DNA from: Candidatus Palauibacter poriticola
Lineage (GTDB): Bacteria; Gemmatimonadota; Gemmatimonadetes; Palauibacterales; Palauibacteraceae
Assembly: GCA_012270965.1 (NCBI GenBank)
Contig: JAAXHJ010000041.1
Coordinates: 1-64,000 of the forward strand
Reading direction: 5' to 3'
DNA: 64,000 nucleotides
Part shown: positions 43,171-51,338 of the stretch, piece by piece
Position numbering within the stretch: position 1 is the first letter of the stretch
How the letters are laid out: the number at the start of each line of letters is the position of its first letter
Position numbers and translations under genes: made by a program
The notes under the pieces: model-generated
What the model saw: the letters and a program-made list of their open reading frames with translations, nothing else
What the model was told of the DNA's origin: nothing
The model's database searches: none

Positions 43171-44877
43171 ATGAGCGAGGTCAATCGCCGGGAGTTCATG
43201 GCCCTCTCCGGGCTTGCGGCCGGGGGCGCGGCCCTGGCCGGCTGCGGGACGCGGGGCGGGAGCGGCGGGCAAGGTGGCGCCGGCGACTCCGCGCACGCGG
43301 ACCAGGTCGTGACGAACGCCACCGTCTACACGGTGGACGACGCGAACCCGCGAGCGGAGGCGCTCGCCGTGAAGAGCGGCCGTTTCCTCGCCGTGGGATC
43401 GAACGCCGACATCGTGAACCTCGCCGGACCCGGCACGGAGCGCATCGACGTCGGCGGCGGCACCGTCGTCCCCGGCTTCATCGATTCGCACAACCATCCC
43501 TCCTCCGCGGGCATGCGCCATCTCACCGAGGTCGACATGAACATCCGCACGATCGAGGGGATGAAGTCCGCGCTCCGCGAGCGGGCGCAGAACACGCCTC
43601 CGGGCGAGTGGGTCGTCGGCTTCCTGTACGACGACACAAAGATCGAGGAGGGGCGTCCGCTCAACCGGCGCGACATCGACGAGGCCGTCCCCGGCCACCC
43701 GGTACAGGTCACGCACCGGGGCGGACACACGAGCGTCTACAACTCGAAGGCGTTCGAACTGGCGGGGATCACCGTGGACACGACGGATCCGCCCGGCGGG
43801 CACTTCTACCGCGAGGACGGCGAACTCACGGGCAAGGTCGCCGAACTCGCGCGCCTCCCGCTGCAGCGCCTCGTCCCCGGCGGGAGCACGCGGGAGGAAC
43901 GACAGGCCGGCGTCGCCCTCATCGGAGAGCTGATGTCCGCCGCCGGCATCACCTCGGTCCACGAGACGGGCGGGAGCAGCCAGGGCCTGACCGCGCTTCA
44001 GGACGCCTACGACGCGGGGGATCTCCGCTTCCGCATGTACTATTTCCCCTCCGGGCGCGGTCTCCTGTTCGCGGCGCTGAAGCAGGCCGGGATCCGTACC
44101 GGCTTCGGCGATGAGAACCTCCGCATCGGCGCCGTCAAGTACGGTGCTGACGGGTCCGCCTCCGAGCGCACGATGGCGATGCGCACCCCGTACATCGGAC
44201 GCCCGGACGACTACGGCATCCTCACCATGACGCAGGAGGAGATCCACGAGGCGGTGGACGACGCGGTACGGGCCGGCTTCCAGATCGGGATCCACGCCAA
44301 CGGCGACAAGACGATCGACATGTGCCTCAACGCGTACGAGCGCGCGCAGCGCGAGATGCCGCAGGCCGACCCCCGCTTCCGCCTCGAGCACTGCTCGCTC
44401 GTGGACGATCCCCTTCTGCAGCGCATCAAGGACATCGGCGCCATCCCCACCCCCTTCTACACCTACGTCCACTTCCACGGGAACAAGTGGGGGGAATACG
44501 GGCCGGCGAAGATGGAATGGATGTTCGCGCACCGCCGCTTCCTCGACTACGACATCCCCGTGGCGGGGGCCTCCGACTACCCGCCGGGGCCTTTCGAGGC
44601 GCTGATGGCGATCCAGAGCATGGTCACGCGCACGGACATGCAGGGACGCGAATGGGGGCCGAGCCAGAAGATCTCCGTCCCCGAGGCGCTCCGCATCTGC
44701 ACGATCAACGGAGCCCACGCCTCCTTCGAGGAAGACATCAAGGGCTCGATCACCGCGGGGAAGCTGGCCGACTACGTCATTCTCGGCGACGACCCGCATA
44801 CGGCCGATCCCTACGCGATCAAGGAGATCGACGTCGTCCGCACCGTCCTCGGCGGCCGCACGACCCACGAGGCTTAG
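43171..44877 (+). CDS. Exported amidohydrolase (YtcJ/AepA-like), Tat lipoprotein
   Basis: 568 residues from ATG 43171, preceded by GAGGAGG. The N-terminus NRREFMALSGLAAGGAALAGC combines a twin-arginine pattern and a lipobox. The TIM-barrel amidohydrolase is shown by GTVVPGFIDSHNHPS with the HxH metal pair, QIGIHANGDKTID, FRLEHCSLV and ASDYPPGPFEALMAIQSMV with the late Asp. The C-terminal GSITAGKLADYVILGDDP is the usual small beta domain. YtcJ-like enzymes hydrolyse C-N bonds in substrates that are mostly unknown. The 156 bases before the gene hold repeated GGGCACGAGC-like segments and no other gene. Confidence 0.9.
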   Translation: MSEVNRREFMALSGLAAGGAALAGCGTRGGSGGQGGAGDSAHADQVVTNATVYTVDDANPRAEALAVKSGRFLAVGSNADIVNLAGPGTERIDVGGGTVVPGFIDSHNHPSSAGMRHLTEVDMNIRTIEGMKSALRERAQNTPPGEWVVGFLYDDTKIEEGRPLNRRDIDEAVPGHPVQVTHRGGHTSVYNSKAFELAGITVDTTDPPGGHFYREDGELTGKVAELARLPLQRLVPGGSTREERQAGVALIGELMSAAGITSVHETGGSSQGLTALQDAYDAGDLRFRMYYFPSGRGLLFAALKQAGIRTGFGDENLRIGAVKYGADGSASERTMAMRTPYIGRPDDYGILTMTQEEIHEAVDDAVRAGFQIGIHANGDKTIDMCLNAYERAQREMPQADPRFRLEHCSLVDDPLLQRIKDIGAIPTPFYTYVHFHGNKWGEYGPAKMEWMFAHRRFLDYDIPVAGASDYPPGPFEALMAIQSMVTRTDMQGREWGPSQKISVPEALRICTINGAHASFEEDIKGSITAGKLADYVILGDDPHTADPYAIKEIDVVRTVLGGRTTHEA

Positions 44878-44970
44878 CTTACCGCCCTTGGCGAGCCCCC
44901 GCGCCGGCGCGAGACAGCCGCTTCGCTGGCGACGGCCGCACGTCGATGCGGCGGGCGGGCAGGTGTCGAC

Positions 44971-44991
44971 TCAGAATATCTTACTTTCTGA
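44971..44991. promoter_or_regulatory. Inverted repeat before the MazE/MazF-like pair
   Basis: TCAGAA-N9-TTCTGA (44971-44976 and 44986-44991) lies in an AT-rich patch 40 bases before the antitoxin ATG. MazE-type antitoxins repress their own promoters at such sites, so this is a candidate operator. Confidence 0.55.
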
Positions 44992-45031
44992 ATTATCGGA
45001 CTCCGCCGTCGATGATCGAGGGGGGCGAGCG

Positions 45032-45256
45032 ATGGAAGTCTCAAGGATCACGGCCCGCGGGCAGACGACGATCCCGAAGAGGATTCGTGAGCAGGCGAAT
45101 CTCTCGGAGGGCGATCTCCTGTCGTTCGAAGTCAGGGACGATCACCTGCGGGTCCACAAGATCTCACCCGACCGGGACGGTTACCTGCACGCCGTATCGG
45201 AGGGATTGAACGAATGGTCCTCACCCGAGGACGAGGACGCGTGGCGTGACCTTTGA
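45032..45256 (+). CDS. AbrB/MazE-type antitoxin
   Basis: 74 residues from ATG 45032. The SpoVT/AbrB swapped-hairpin domain is seen in VSRITARGQTTIPKRIREQANLSEGDLLSFEV. The acidic C-terminus (EWSSPEDEDAWRDL) is the part that wraps the toxin in MazE relatives. The stop overlaps the start of the toxin-like gene by eleven bases, the normal arrangement for translational coupling. Confidence 0.88.
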   Translation: MEVSRITARGQTTIPKRIREQANLSEGDLLSFEVRDDHLRVHKISPDRDGYLHAVSEGLNEWSSPEDEDAWRDL

Positions 45257-45554
45257 GCCGTACGATGTCGTCGTCGTTCCCTTCCCCTTGACGGACGAAC
45301 GGGCGTCCCGGCGGCGACCGGCGCTCATCGTCTCGTCGGAGAGCTTCCACGTGGAACACGGACAATCGGTTCGCTTCAAGCTCTTCGCGCTCGATCACTC
45401 CCTGATCCTCCGCACCGTCGGCAGGCTGGCCGAACGTGACCTTGTGGCCGCGAGCGAGGCTCTCACGCGCGTGCTGGCGTGCGATCCGCCGGCCGCTGCG
45501 GACAGTGCGCTCGCCGAACCGACGAACCCGAACCGGAACCCACCCAACCTGTAG
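45246..45554 (+). CDS. PemK/MazF-like toxin with an internal deletion
   Basis: 102 residues from GTG 45246. The N-terminus (YDVVVVPFPLTDERASRRRPALIVSSESF) and the end (RFKLFALDHSLILRTVGRLAERDL) are clear MazF/PemK segments. The ~30 residues that normally stand between them, including the strand with the conserved Thr/Ser (IT/VTS motif) and the loop ending in DW..AGL, are absent: HVEHGQ at 35-40 runs straight into SVRFK. The reading frame is kept. The C-terminal tail EPTNPNRNPPNL is extra. As RNA cleavage needs the Arg/Thr pair, this toxin is probably inactive or has changed function. Confidence 0.8.
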   Translation: MTFEPYDVVVVPFPLTDERASRRRPALIVSSESFHVEHGQSVRFKLFALDHSLILRTVGRLAERDLVAASEALTRVLACDPPAAADSALAEPTNPNRNPPNL

Positions 45555-45566
45555 CCTGGAGTCGTC

Positions 45567-46346
45567 ATGAGTGACGTTCTTCTCGTCGAAAAACTCGACG
45601 GACACATCGCCAAGCTCACGGTCAACCGGCCGGAGAAACTCAACGCGCTGAACGGCGCCGTGCGCTGCGCCATCTTCGGCGCCCTCGACCGCCTGGCGGC
45701 CGACGACGAAGTCCGCGTCGTCGTCATCACGGGGGCGGGCGACCGCTCCTTCATCGCGGGGGCCGACATCTCGGAGTTCAAGGACGCGCGTCCGGTCGAG
45801 CAGTACCGCAGCATGACCCGCGGCGACATGTACAGCGCGATCGAATCCTTCCCCAAGCCCGTCATCGCGATGATCAACGGTTTCTGCCTCGGCGGCGGTT
45901 GCGAACTCGCCATGTCGTGCGACATGCGCGTGGCCTCGACCTCGGCTCGCATCGGCCAGCCGGAGATCAACCTCGGACTCATCCCCGGCGCCGGGGGCAC
46001 GCAGCGCCTCCCCCGCCTGGTCGGCGAGGGCTGGGCGATGCGGCTGGTGATGAGCGGCGAGTTGATCTCGGGGGAGAAGGCGGAGCAGATCGGCCTTGTG
46101 GAGGCCGCGGTCGCCCCGGAGGGGCTCGAGGACCATGTGATGGAACTCGCGTCGAACATCGCGAGCCGCAGTCCCGTCGCGCTTCAGGCCGCCAAGGAGT
46201 CCATCCTCGCCGCGCGGCGGATGCCGCTGGACGAGGGGCTCAAGTTCGAGCGGAGCTGGTTCGCGCTCCTCTTCTCGACGGACGACATGGCGGAGGGCGT
46301 GGGCGCCTTCCTGGAGAAGCGGAAGCCCGAGTTCAGGGGTTCCTGA
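45567..46346 (+). CDS. Enoyl-CoA hydratase (crotonase family)
   Basis: 259 residues, starting 12 bases after the toxin-like gene. Oxyanion motifs FIAGADISEFKDA and CLGGGCELAMSCD are present, with both catalytic glutamates kept (GGGCELA and QPEINLGLIPGAGGTQRL). It should act as a short-chain trans-2-enoyl-CoA hydratase. It ends 160 bases before rpmA on the other strand; the gap carries one copy of a dispersed repeat. Confidence 0.92.
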   Translation: MSDVLLVEKLDGHIAKLTVNRPEKLNALNGAVRCAIFGALDRLAADDEVRVVVITGAGDRSFIAGADISEFKDARPVEQYRSMTRGDMYSAIESFPKPVIAMINGFCLGGGCELAMSCDMRVASTSARIGQPEINLGLIPGAGGTQRLPRLVGEGWAMRLVMSGELISGEKAEQIGLVEAAVAPEGLEDHVMELASNIASRSPVALQAAKESILAARRMPLDEGLKFERSWFALLFSTDDMAEGVGAFLEKRKPEFRGS

Positions 46347-46460
46347 TCCTAAGCGGGATCCTCAGGGGATTCCGGCGGCACCCGGACTGCCCGGCGCGGC
46401 TGCAGCCGGTGGCGGTTCGGCTGTCAGCGCGCGGCGGGTTGGCAGCCCGTGCCGGAGCCT

Positions 46461-46501
46461 CGCTGCGTGCGAGCGGCGCTGACGCGGGGAATTGCCGCGG
46501 G
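46461..46501. repeat. Dispersed repeat, related to copies near 55.96 and 57.26 kb
   Basis: The stretch beginning CGCTGCGTGCGAGCGGCGC and ending TTGCCGCGGG matches the sequence at 57244-57290 apart from a short insertion. It shares its core, GACGCGG(G/A)G, with 55954-55989. It lies between the convergent hydratase and rpmA genes. Confidence 0.6.
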
Positions 46502-46506
46502 CGGCT

Positions 46507-46764
46507 CTATGGCCCCGGCGTCACGACGCTGACGAAGCGGCGGCCTCGTCGGCGGTGGAACTCGACCTGTCCATCGGCGAGGGCGAACAGCGTGTCATCC
46601 TTCCCCCGGCCGACGTTGCGGCCCGGGTGGAAGGGCGTGCCCCGCTGCCGGATGAGGATGTTGCCCGCGACCACATACTCGCCGCCGTAGCGCTTGACGC
46701 CGAGGTACTGCGGGTTCGAGTCGCGTCCGTTGCGGCTGGAGCCGACACCTTTCTTGTGCGCCAT
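46507..46764 (-). CDS. rpmA: 50S ribosomal protein L27
   Basis: 85 residues, beginning [29 protein letters not shown], the standard L27 start near the peptidyl-transferase centre. [19 protein letters not shown] is the conserved end of the fold. The ATG shares one base with the rplU stop (TGATG), so the two are translated from one message. Confidence 0.98.
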   Translation of the reverse strand: MAHKKGVGSSRNGRDSNPQYLGVKRYGGEYVVAGNILIRQRGTPFHPGRNVGRGKDDTLFALADGQVEFHRRRGRRFVSVVTPGP

Positions 46765-47333
46765 CAGTCGCCTTCCTTCGCCGCAATGGCCCCGTCCGCA
46801 TCGCCCTTGAGGATGCGGCCGTCCTTGCCCGTCCCCTTGATCGCGCCCGAGTCGAGCCCATGCTCCTCGGCCAGCTTCCGCGCGACGGGCGTAAGGTCCA
46901 CCGGTGCCGACTCGGCGGCCTCGGACTCCGGAGCCGCGTCGGGCGCGGTTTCGGCCTTCGAAGTGGCGTCCGGCGCGGCCTCCCCGGGCACCGGCTCAGC
47001 CACCGCTTCCCGCGGCTCGCCGGGCAGTTCGATGCCGAGGATGCGGATCTCCGTGTAGCCCTGGCGGTGTCCCTGCTTCCGCCGGTAGCCCTTCCGCCGC
47101 TTCATCTTGTAGACGACGATCTTCTCGCCGCGCCCGTGGCTCACGATCTCGGCCGCGACCGAGGCTCCCGCCACGCACGGGGCTCCGACGTGAACGTCCC
47201 CGTCCCGCTCGGCGAGCAGCACGTCGCCGAACTTGACCGTATCCCCAGGCTCCGCGTCGAGGGAGGGGATGCGGAGCACCGCGTCCTCCACCGCTCGAAA
47301 CTGCTTTCCCTGAGCCTTGAAAATTGCGTACAT
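46764..47333 (-). CDS. rplU: 50S ribosomal protein L21 with a C-terminal E3-binding-like domain
   Basis: 189 residues, about 85 longer than ordinary L21. Residues 1-103 are L21: [20 protein letters not shown] and [21 protein letters not shown], the latter an rRNA-binding segment. Residues 104-144 are an Ala/Pro/Glu-rich linker. Residues 146-184 ([17 protein letters not shown], then [20 protein letters not shown]) match the peripheral-subunit-binding (E3-binding) domain of 2-oxoacid dehydrogenase acyltransferases, including GTGkdGRI. A ribosomal protein carrying this domain is odd; it could tether another protein to the ribosome. A strong promoter stands upstream at 47377-47405. Confidence 0.96.
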   Translation of the reverse strand: MYAIFKAQGKQFRAVEDAVLRIPSLDAEPGDTVKFGDVLLAERDGDVHVGAPCVAGASVAAEIVSHGRGEKIVVYKMKRRKGYRRKQGHRQGYTEIRILGIELPGEPREAVAEPVPGEAAPDATSKAETAPDAAPESEAAESAPVDLTPVARKLAEEHGLDSGAIKGTGKDGRILKGDADGAIAAKEGD

Positions 47334-47376
47334 ATCGTCAGTTCACCACCGGAATCCCACGAATTGCGAGCCGCTG

Positions 47377-47405
47377 AGATTATCCGCACCGGGCGGATGT
47401 GTCAA
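47377..47405 (-). promoter_or_regulatory. Sigma-70-type promoter for rplU-rpmA with palindromic spacer
   Basis: On the minus strand: TTGACA (47405-47400), a 17-base spacer, then TAATCT (47382-47377), 44 bases before the rplU ATG. The spacer and the start of the -10 box contain ATCCGC-CCGGT-GCGGAT, a perfect inverted repeat that could bind a regulator between the two boxes. Confidence 0.8.
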
Positions 47406-47488
47406 ACAAAACGGCGCGGCTCCGATACGTCCCCACAACGTCGCCACGGCCAGCGACGGCTCGTTCCGACATGCCTGTGAGACTCCCC

Positions 47489-47525
47489 GTCTCAGTCCGG
47501 CGGGGTGGCCGACCCAGCGGCCACC
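47489..47525. repeat. 37-base dispersed repeat, copy 1
   Basis: The 37 bases beginning GTCTCAGTCC match 57170-57206 at 30 of 37 positions; the shared core is GACCCAGCGGC. The copy abuts the stop codon of the RNase G gene. Confidence 0.7.
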
Positions 47526-47526
47526 G

Positions 47527-49068
47527 TTAGCCCGTAACGTACTTCTTCGTGACGTCGGCGTCGGCCGGGTGGGCGAGGAGCCGGAACTCGTCGAGACCCA
47601 GGAGAGGATTGTCGCGCAGATCGATCGCGATCCCGCCGCGGTTCCTCATGCGGCCCAGGAACTCGCGCTCGCGCTCCAGCAGGTGGAGGGCGATCACCGG
47701 GTGGGTGAGGATCGTGATCCCGCTCTCCCGCCCGGCCGCGGCGACCCTGTCCAACGCCCGCTCCAGACGGCGCACCACCGTCTCGGAGGCGAGGATTCTC
47801 CCCGCGCCCTCGCAATACGGACACGGTTCCATCATGCGCTGGTGCAGGCTGGGGCTCACGCGCTGGCGGCTGAGCTGGAGCAGCCCGAGTTCCGAGAGTC
47901 CGAACACCTTCGTGCGCGCGCGGTCATGGCCCACGAGCGTCCTCATCTGTTGCACGACCTTGTTGCGGGACTCCTCCTCGTCCATGTCGATGAAGTCGAT
48001 GACGATGATCCCGCCCACGTCGCGCAGACGGAGCTGGCGGGCGATCTCCTCCGCCGCCTCGAGGTTCGTCTTGAGGATGGTCTTCGCCGGGTCGCGGCGG
48101 CCCGTGTAACGCCCCGTGTTCACGTCGATGGAGACGAGGGCCTCGGTCTGTTCGATCACGACATGGCCGCCGGATTTCAGGTGGACGGTACGGCGGAAGG
48201 CGCGCCGGATCTCCTCCTCGATCCCGAACTCGTCGAAGATCGGCGCCGCGCCGTCGTACCGGCTCACCCGCTTGAGCAGATCCGGGTCCACCTGTCCCAG
48301 ATAGGAGCGGATCTCGTGGTACAGTTCCGCCGAATCGACCGTGAGCAGGTCGATCCGGTCGCTGAACAGGTCGCGGATGATGCCGGACGTCAGACGCGCG
48401 TCCTGGTACGCGAGGGCCGGCGCCTTCATCCCCTGCTGCCGGCGCCGCACCTTCCGCCACGTCTTGCGCAGCGACTTGAGTTCCCGCTCGCAGCCCTCCT
48501 TCGTCAACTCCTCGCCGACGGTTCGGACGATGACGCCGCCATCGCCGCCGAGGACGTCCCGCACCATGCTCCGCAGGCGGACGCGCGTCTCCCGGTCGGC
48601 GATCTTGCGGCTGACGCCGACGTTGGAGGAGTCCGGGATGTACACGAGGAAGCGCCCCGGGAGGGAAACCTGCGTCGTCACGCGGGCCCCCTTCGTGCCG
48701 ATGGGCTCCTTCACGACCTGGACGAGGAGCGTCTGACCCTTGCGGATCGCTTCCTCGATGCGGGGAGCGTTCTCGTTGCGCGTCCTCCGGCGCCCTTCAT
48801 TCCGATCCCGTACCCCGTTCCCCTCTCCCTCGGGATCTTCGTCGGACTGTAGGTCGGAGGCGTGCAGGAAGGCGGACTTCTCGGCGCCGATGTCGACGAA
48901 GGCGGCCTGAAGTCCGGGCACGATCGCCTCGACCACGCCGAGATAGATATCGCCGGCGATGCGGCGCTCGTCGGGCCGTTCGTACATCAGTTCGACGAGC
49001 CTGCGGTCTTCTACGATCGCGACGCGTTTCTCGCGGGTCGTGGCGTTTACGACGATCTCGCGGCGCAC
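47527..49068 (-). CDS. rng: Ribonuclease E/G family endoribonuclease
   Basis: 513 residues from GTG 49068, chosen because RREIVVNATTREKRVAIVED aligns with the usual RNase G start; GTG 49095 is an in-frame alternative. The S1-like RNA-binding part is VPGLQAAFVDIGAEKSAFLH. The catalytic aspartates lie in EALVSIDVNTGRYTG and IIVIDFIDMDEEESR, and the zinc-link is CPYCEGAG. The length and lack of an extended C-terminal scaffold favour RNase G over RNase E. A short charged insert (QSDEDPEGEGNG) interrupts the S1 domain. It matures 16S rRNA and turns over mRNA, and sits upstream of the ribosomal genes on the same strand. Confidence 0.95.
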   Translation of the reverse strand: MRREIVVNATTREKRVAIVEDRRLVELMYERPDERRIAGDIYLGVVEAIVPGLQAAFVDIGAEKSAFLHASDLQSDEDPEGEGNGVRDRNEGRRRTRNENAPRIEEAIRKGQTLLVQVVKEPIGTKGARVTTQVSLPGRFLVYIPDSSNVGVSRKIADRETRVRLRSMVRDVLGGDGGVIVRTVGEELTKEGCERELKSLRKTWRKVRRRQQGMKAPALAYQDARLTSGIIRDLFSDRIDLLTVDSAELYHEIRSYLGQVDPDLLKRVSRYDGAAPIFDEFGIEEEIRRAFRRTVHLKSGGHVVIEQTEALVSIDVNTGRYTGRRDPAKTILKTNLEAAEEIARQLRLRDVGGIIVIDFIDMDEEESRNKVVQQMRTLVGHDRARTKVFGLSELGLLQLSRQRVSPSLHQRMMEPCPYCEGAGRILASETVVRRLERALDRVAAAGRESGITILTHPVIALHLLEREREFLGRMRNRGGIAIDLRDNPLLGLDEFRLLAHPADADVTKKYVTG

Positions 49069-49260
49069 GTCAGCGCGCGCGCGGGTTCGCCGCACCCGAT
49101 TGTGTTACCAGAGGGCTGGCATCCTGTAAGACTCGATTCTTCGCTGCGAACCGCCGGCCGCTGACCGGGGGTTCGTGTATCTATTCGTTACTGCCCTGTT
49201 TTTTTCCGCCCCGTTTCCGCTGACAGCCCGTGACGCGCGGCTGAAGCGGCTCCACCCAAA

Positions 49261-50487
49261 CTAATCGAGGGAGCCCGCCTCGCGCAGCATCTCCCTTGAA
49301 ATCACGACCTTGAGGATCTCGCTCGTCCCCTCGCCGATCTCGGTGATCTTCGCGTCACGCATCATCCGTTCGACCGGATACTCGCGCGAATAGCCGTAGC
49401 CGCCGTGCAACTGCACCGCCATCGTCGTCACGTCCATCGCCGTCTCCGAGGCGAAGAGCTTGGCCATCGCGGCCTCCTTCTTGTGCCTCTCCCCCGCCAT
49501 CCGGAGGCGCGCGGCGTGGTGCATCATGAGCCGCGCCGCGTGAATGCGCGTCTGCGCCTCGGCCAGCATGAAGCGGACGCCCTGGAAGTCGTGGATCTTC
49601 TTGCTGAACTGCTTCCGCTCGCCGGTGTAGCGGACCGTCTCGTCGAGCGCCCCCTGGGCGATCCCGATCGCGTGGGCGGCGATCCCGACCCGTCCGCCGT
49701 CCAACGTGTCGAGGAAGATGGGGAACCCCCGGTCCACTTCGCCGAGCACGTTCTCCTCCGGGACCTCCACATCCTCCAGCGTGAGTTCGCGCGTATCGGA
49801 AGCGTTCCAGCCCAGCTTGCGCAGCTTCTGTCCGGCGCTGAACCCCGGCATCGGGTCGAGGTCCGAAGAGTGACCGAACCCGACGCGCGCGGCGTCTTCG
49901 AGATCGCACGTCTCCTTGGTGAGGACGAACGCCGTGATGCCGCGCGAACCCTTCTCGGGCGAGGTGAGGGCGCCGACGACGAACACCTCGCCCACCCCCC
50001 CGTGCGTGATCCACGTCTTGCGGCCGTTGAGAATCCACCGGTCCCCGGCCTTCCGGGCCGTCGTCCGCATGCCGCCCGCGTCGGAACCCGATCCCGGCTC
50101 CGTGAGCCCGAATCCGCCGAGCACGCGGCCGCTCGCGAGGGGCCGGAGGAAGCGTTCCTTCTGCGCCTCCGTCCCCCAGCGCGCGATCGGGGTCGCGGCC
50201 AGACTCGTGTGCGCCCCGATCATGATCGAATGGCTCGCGTCCACGCGGGCGAGTTCCTCCACGGCGATCGACGCGGCGAGCAGATCCATGCCGGCGCCGC
50301 CCATCCCCTCCTCGAAGGGAATCCCGAACAGTCCGAGTTCGGACATGAGGGCGCCGGTGTCCCACGGAAAATCCTCCGACTCGTCGTAGCGGGCGGCCAC
50401 CGGAGCGATCTCCGCCTCGGCGAACTCCCGCACCATCTCGCGGATCATCTCGTGGTGGTCTTCCAAGTAGAAACTCGGGTCTCCCAT
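49261..50487 (-). CDS. Acyl-CoA dehydrogenase
   Basis: 408 residues from ATG 50487, with GAGGAGCG upstream. FAD-contact motifs are GFGLTEPGSGSDAGGMRTTA and WILNGRKTWITHGG. The catalytic Glu is expected in YPVERMMRDAKITEIGEGTSEI near the C-terminus, in the position typical of short- and medium-chain enzymes. It oxidises acyl-CoA to trans-2-enoyl-CoA, the step missing from the 5-11 kb beta-oxidation cluster. It is encoded alone, with 192 bases before the RNase G start that hold no gene. Confidence 0.93.
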   Translation of the reverse strand: MGDPSFYLEDHHEMIREMVREFAEAEIAPVAARYDESEDFPWDTGALMSELGLFGIPFEEGMGGAGMDLLAASIAVEELARVDASHSIMIGAHTSLAATPIARWGTEAQKERFLRPLASGRVLGGFGLTEPGSGSDAGGMRTTARKAGDRWILNGRKTWITHGGVGEVFVVGALTSPEKGSRGITAFVLTKETCDLEDAARVGFGHSSDLDPMPGFSAGQKLRKLGWNASDTRELTLEDVEVPEENVLGEVDRGFPIFLDTLDGGRVGIAAHAIGIAQGALDETVRYTGERKQFSKKIHDFQGVRFMLAEAQTRIHAARLMMHHAARLRMAGERHKKEAAMAKLFASETAMDVTTMAVQLHGGYGYSREYPVERMMRDAKITEIGEGTSEILKVVISREMLREAGSLD

Positions 50488-50754
50488 TCGCTCCTCGGTG
50501 TTGTGCGCGCGGCCGGCGTCGCAATCCGCGCGTCTCGTACGCGCGGCGGAGTCGCTTGCGTGGCCCGGCGGCGGGCGGGCTGTGACTTCGGGACGGCACG
50601 CGCCTAACGTACCGGAGGCGGGCCTCCCGCCCAAACGTGGAGTGCATCCCGGACGCGTCACGATCGGGCTCCGGCAGGCGTTGACCCTATGGATGGCAAG
50701 GGTGCAAGCCCGCGGCGCTCTTCGCGTACCGGCAACGGTGTGGAGGGGAGAACC

Positions 50755-51270
50755 GTGGACTTCGAGGCGGCATACAAGAGCCACTGGACGCCACTCTTTC
50801 GGTATGTCGACCGGATGGTGGGTGACGCCGACCTTGCGGCGGACGTCGTACAGGAGGCGTTCGTTCGGCTGTTGGACCAAGCCCTTCCGGATGAGGAGGT
50901 GCGGCGCTGGCTGTTTACGGTGGCGACGAACCTGGTGCGGGACGACGCTCGCATGAGCGCGCGGCGGCGGCGGTTGCTGTCGCAGCGCTACGAGCAGATG
51001 GATCTCGCGAACGATCCGGTGGAGTCGCCGGACCAGCCGGTCTTGCGGGCTGAACGGGTCGCGGCGGTGCGCGCCGCGCTGGCGGAGATGCCTGAACGCG
51101 ACCGCCGGTTGCTGTTGATGAGAGAGGAGGGGTTCCGGTACGCCGAGATCGCCGAGGTGATCGAGGTCGCGCCGGGGTCGGTGGGGACGCTGCTCGCGCG
51201 GGCACTGCGCCGGTTCACGGAGGCGCTGGATCCGCGGATCGTGGAGGACGAGACCGGTCGGGGCCGGTGA
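50755..51270 (+). CDS. ECF-type RNA polymerase sigma factor
   Basis: 171 residues from GTG 50755, chosen for GGAGGGGAG just before it. Region 2 is YKSHWTPLFRYVDRMVGDADLAADVVQEAFVRLLDQ. Region 4 is MPERDRRLLLMREEGFRYAEIAEVIEVAPGSVGTLLARALRRF, with the helix-turn-helix. It directs RNA polymerase to a small set of promoters. An anti-sigma factor and a TonB-dependent receptor follow, a layout seen in cell-surface signalling. Confidence 0.93.
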   Translation: MDFEAAYKSHWTPLFRYVDRMVGDADLAADVVQEAFVRLLDQALPDEEVRRWLFTVATNLVRDDARMSARRRRLLSQRYEQMDLANDPVESPDQPVLRAERVAAVRAALAEMPERDRRLLLMREEGFRYAEIAEVIEVAPGSVGTLLARALRRFTEALDPRIVEDETGRGR

Positions 51271-51338
51271 GGGGTGGACGATGGGTGACCGGTCGGGATG
51301 CGACTGGAAATCTGCGTCGATAATAGTGAGGATGAGAT

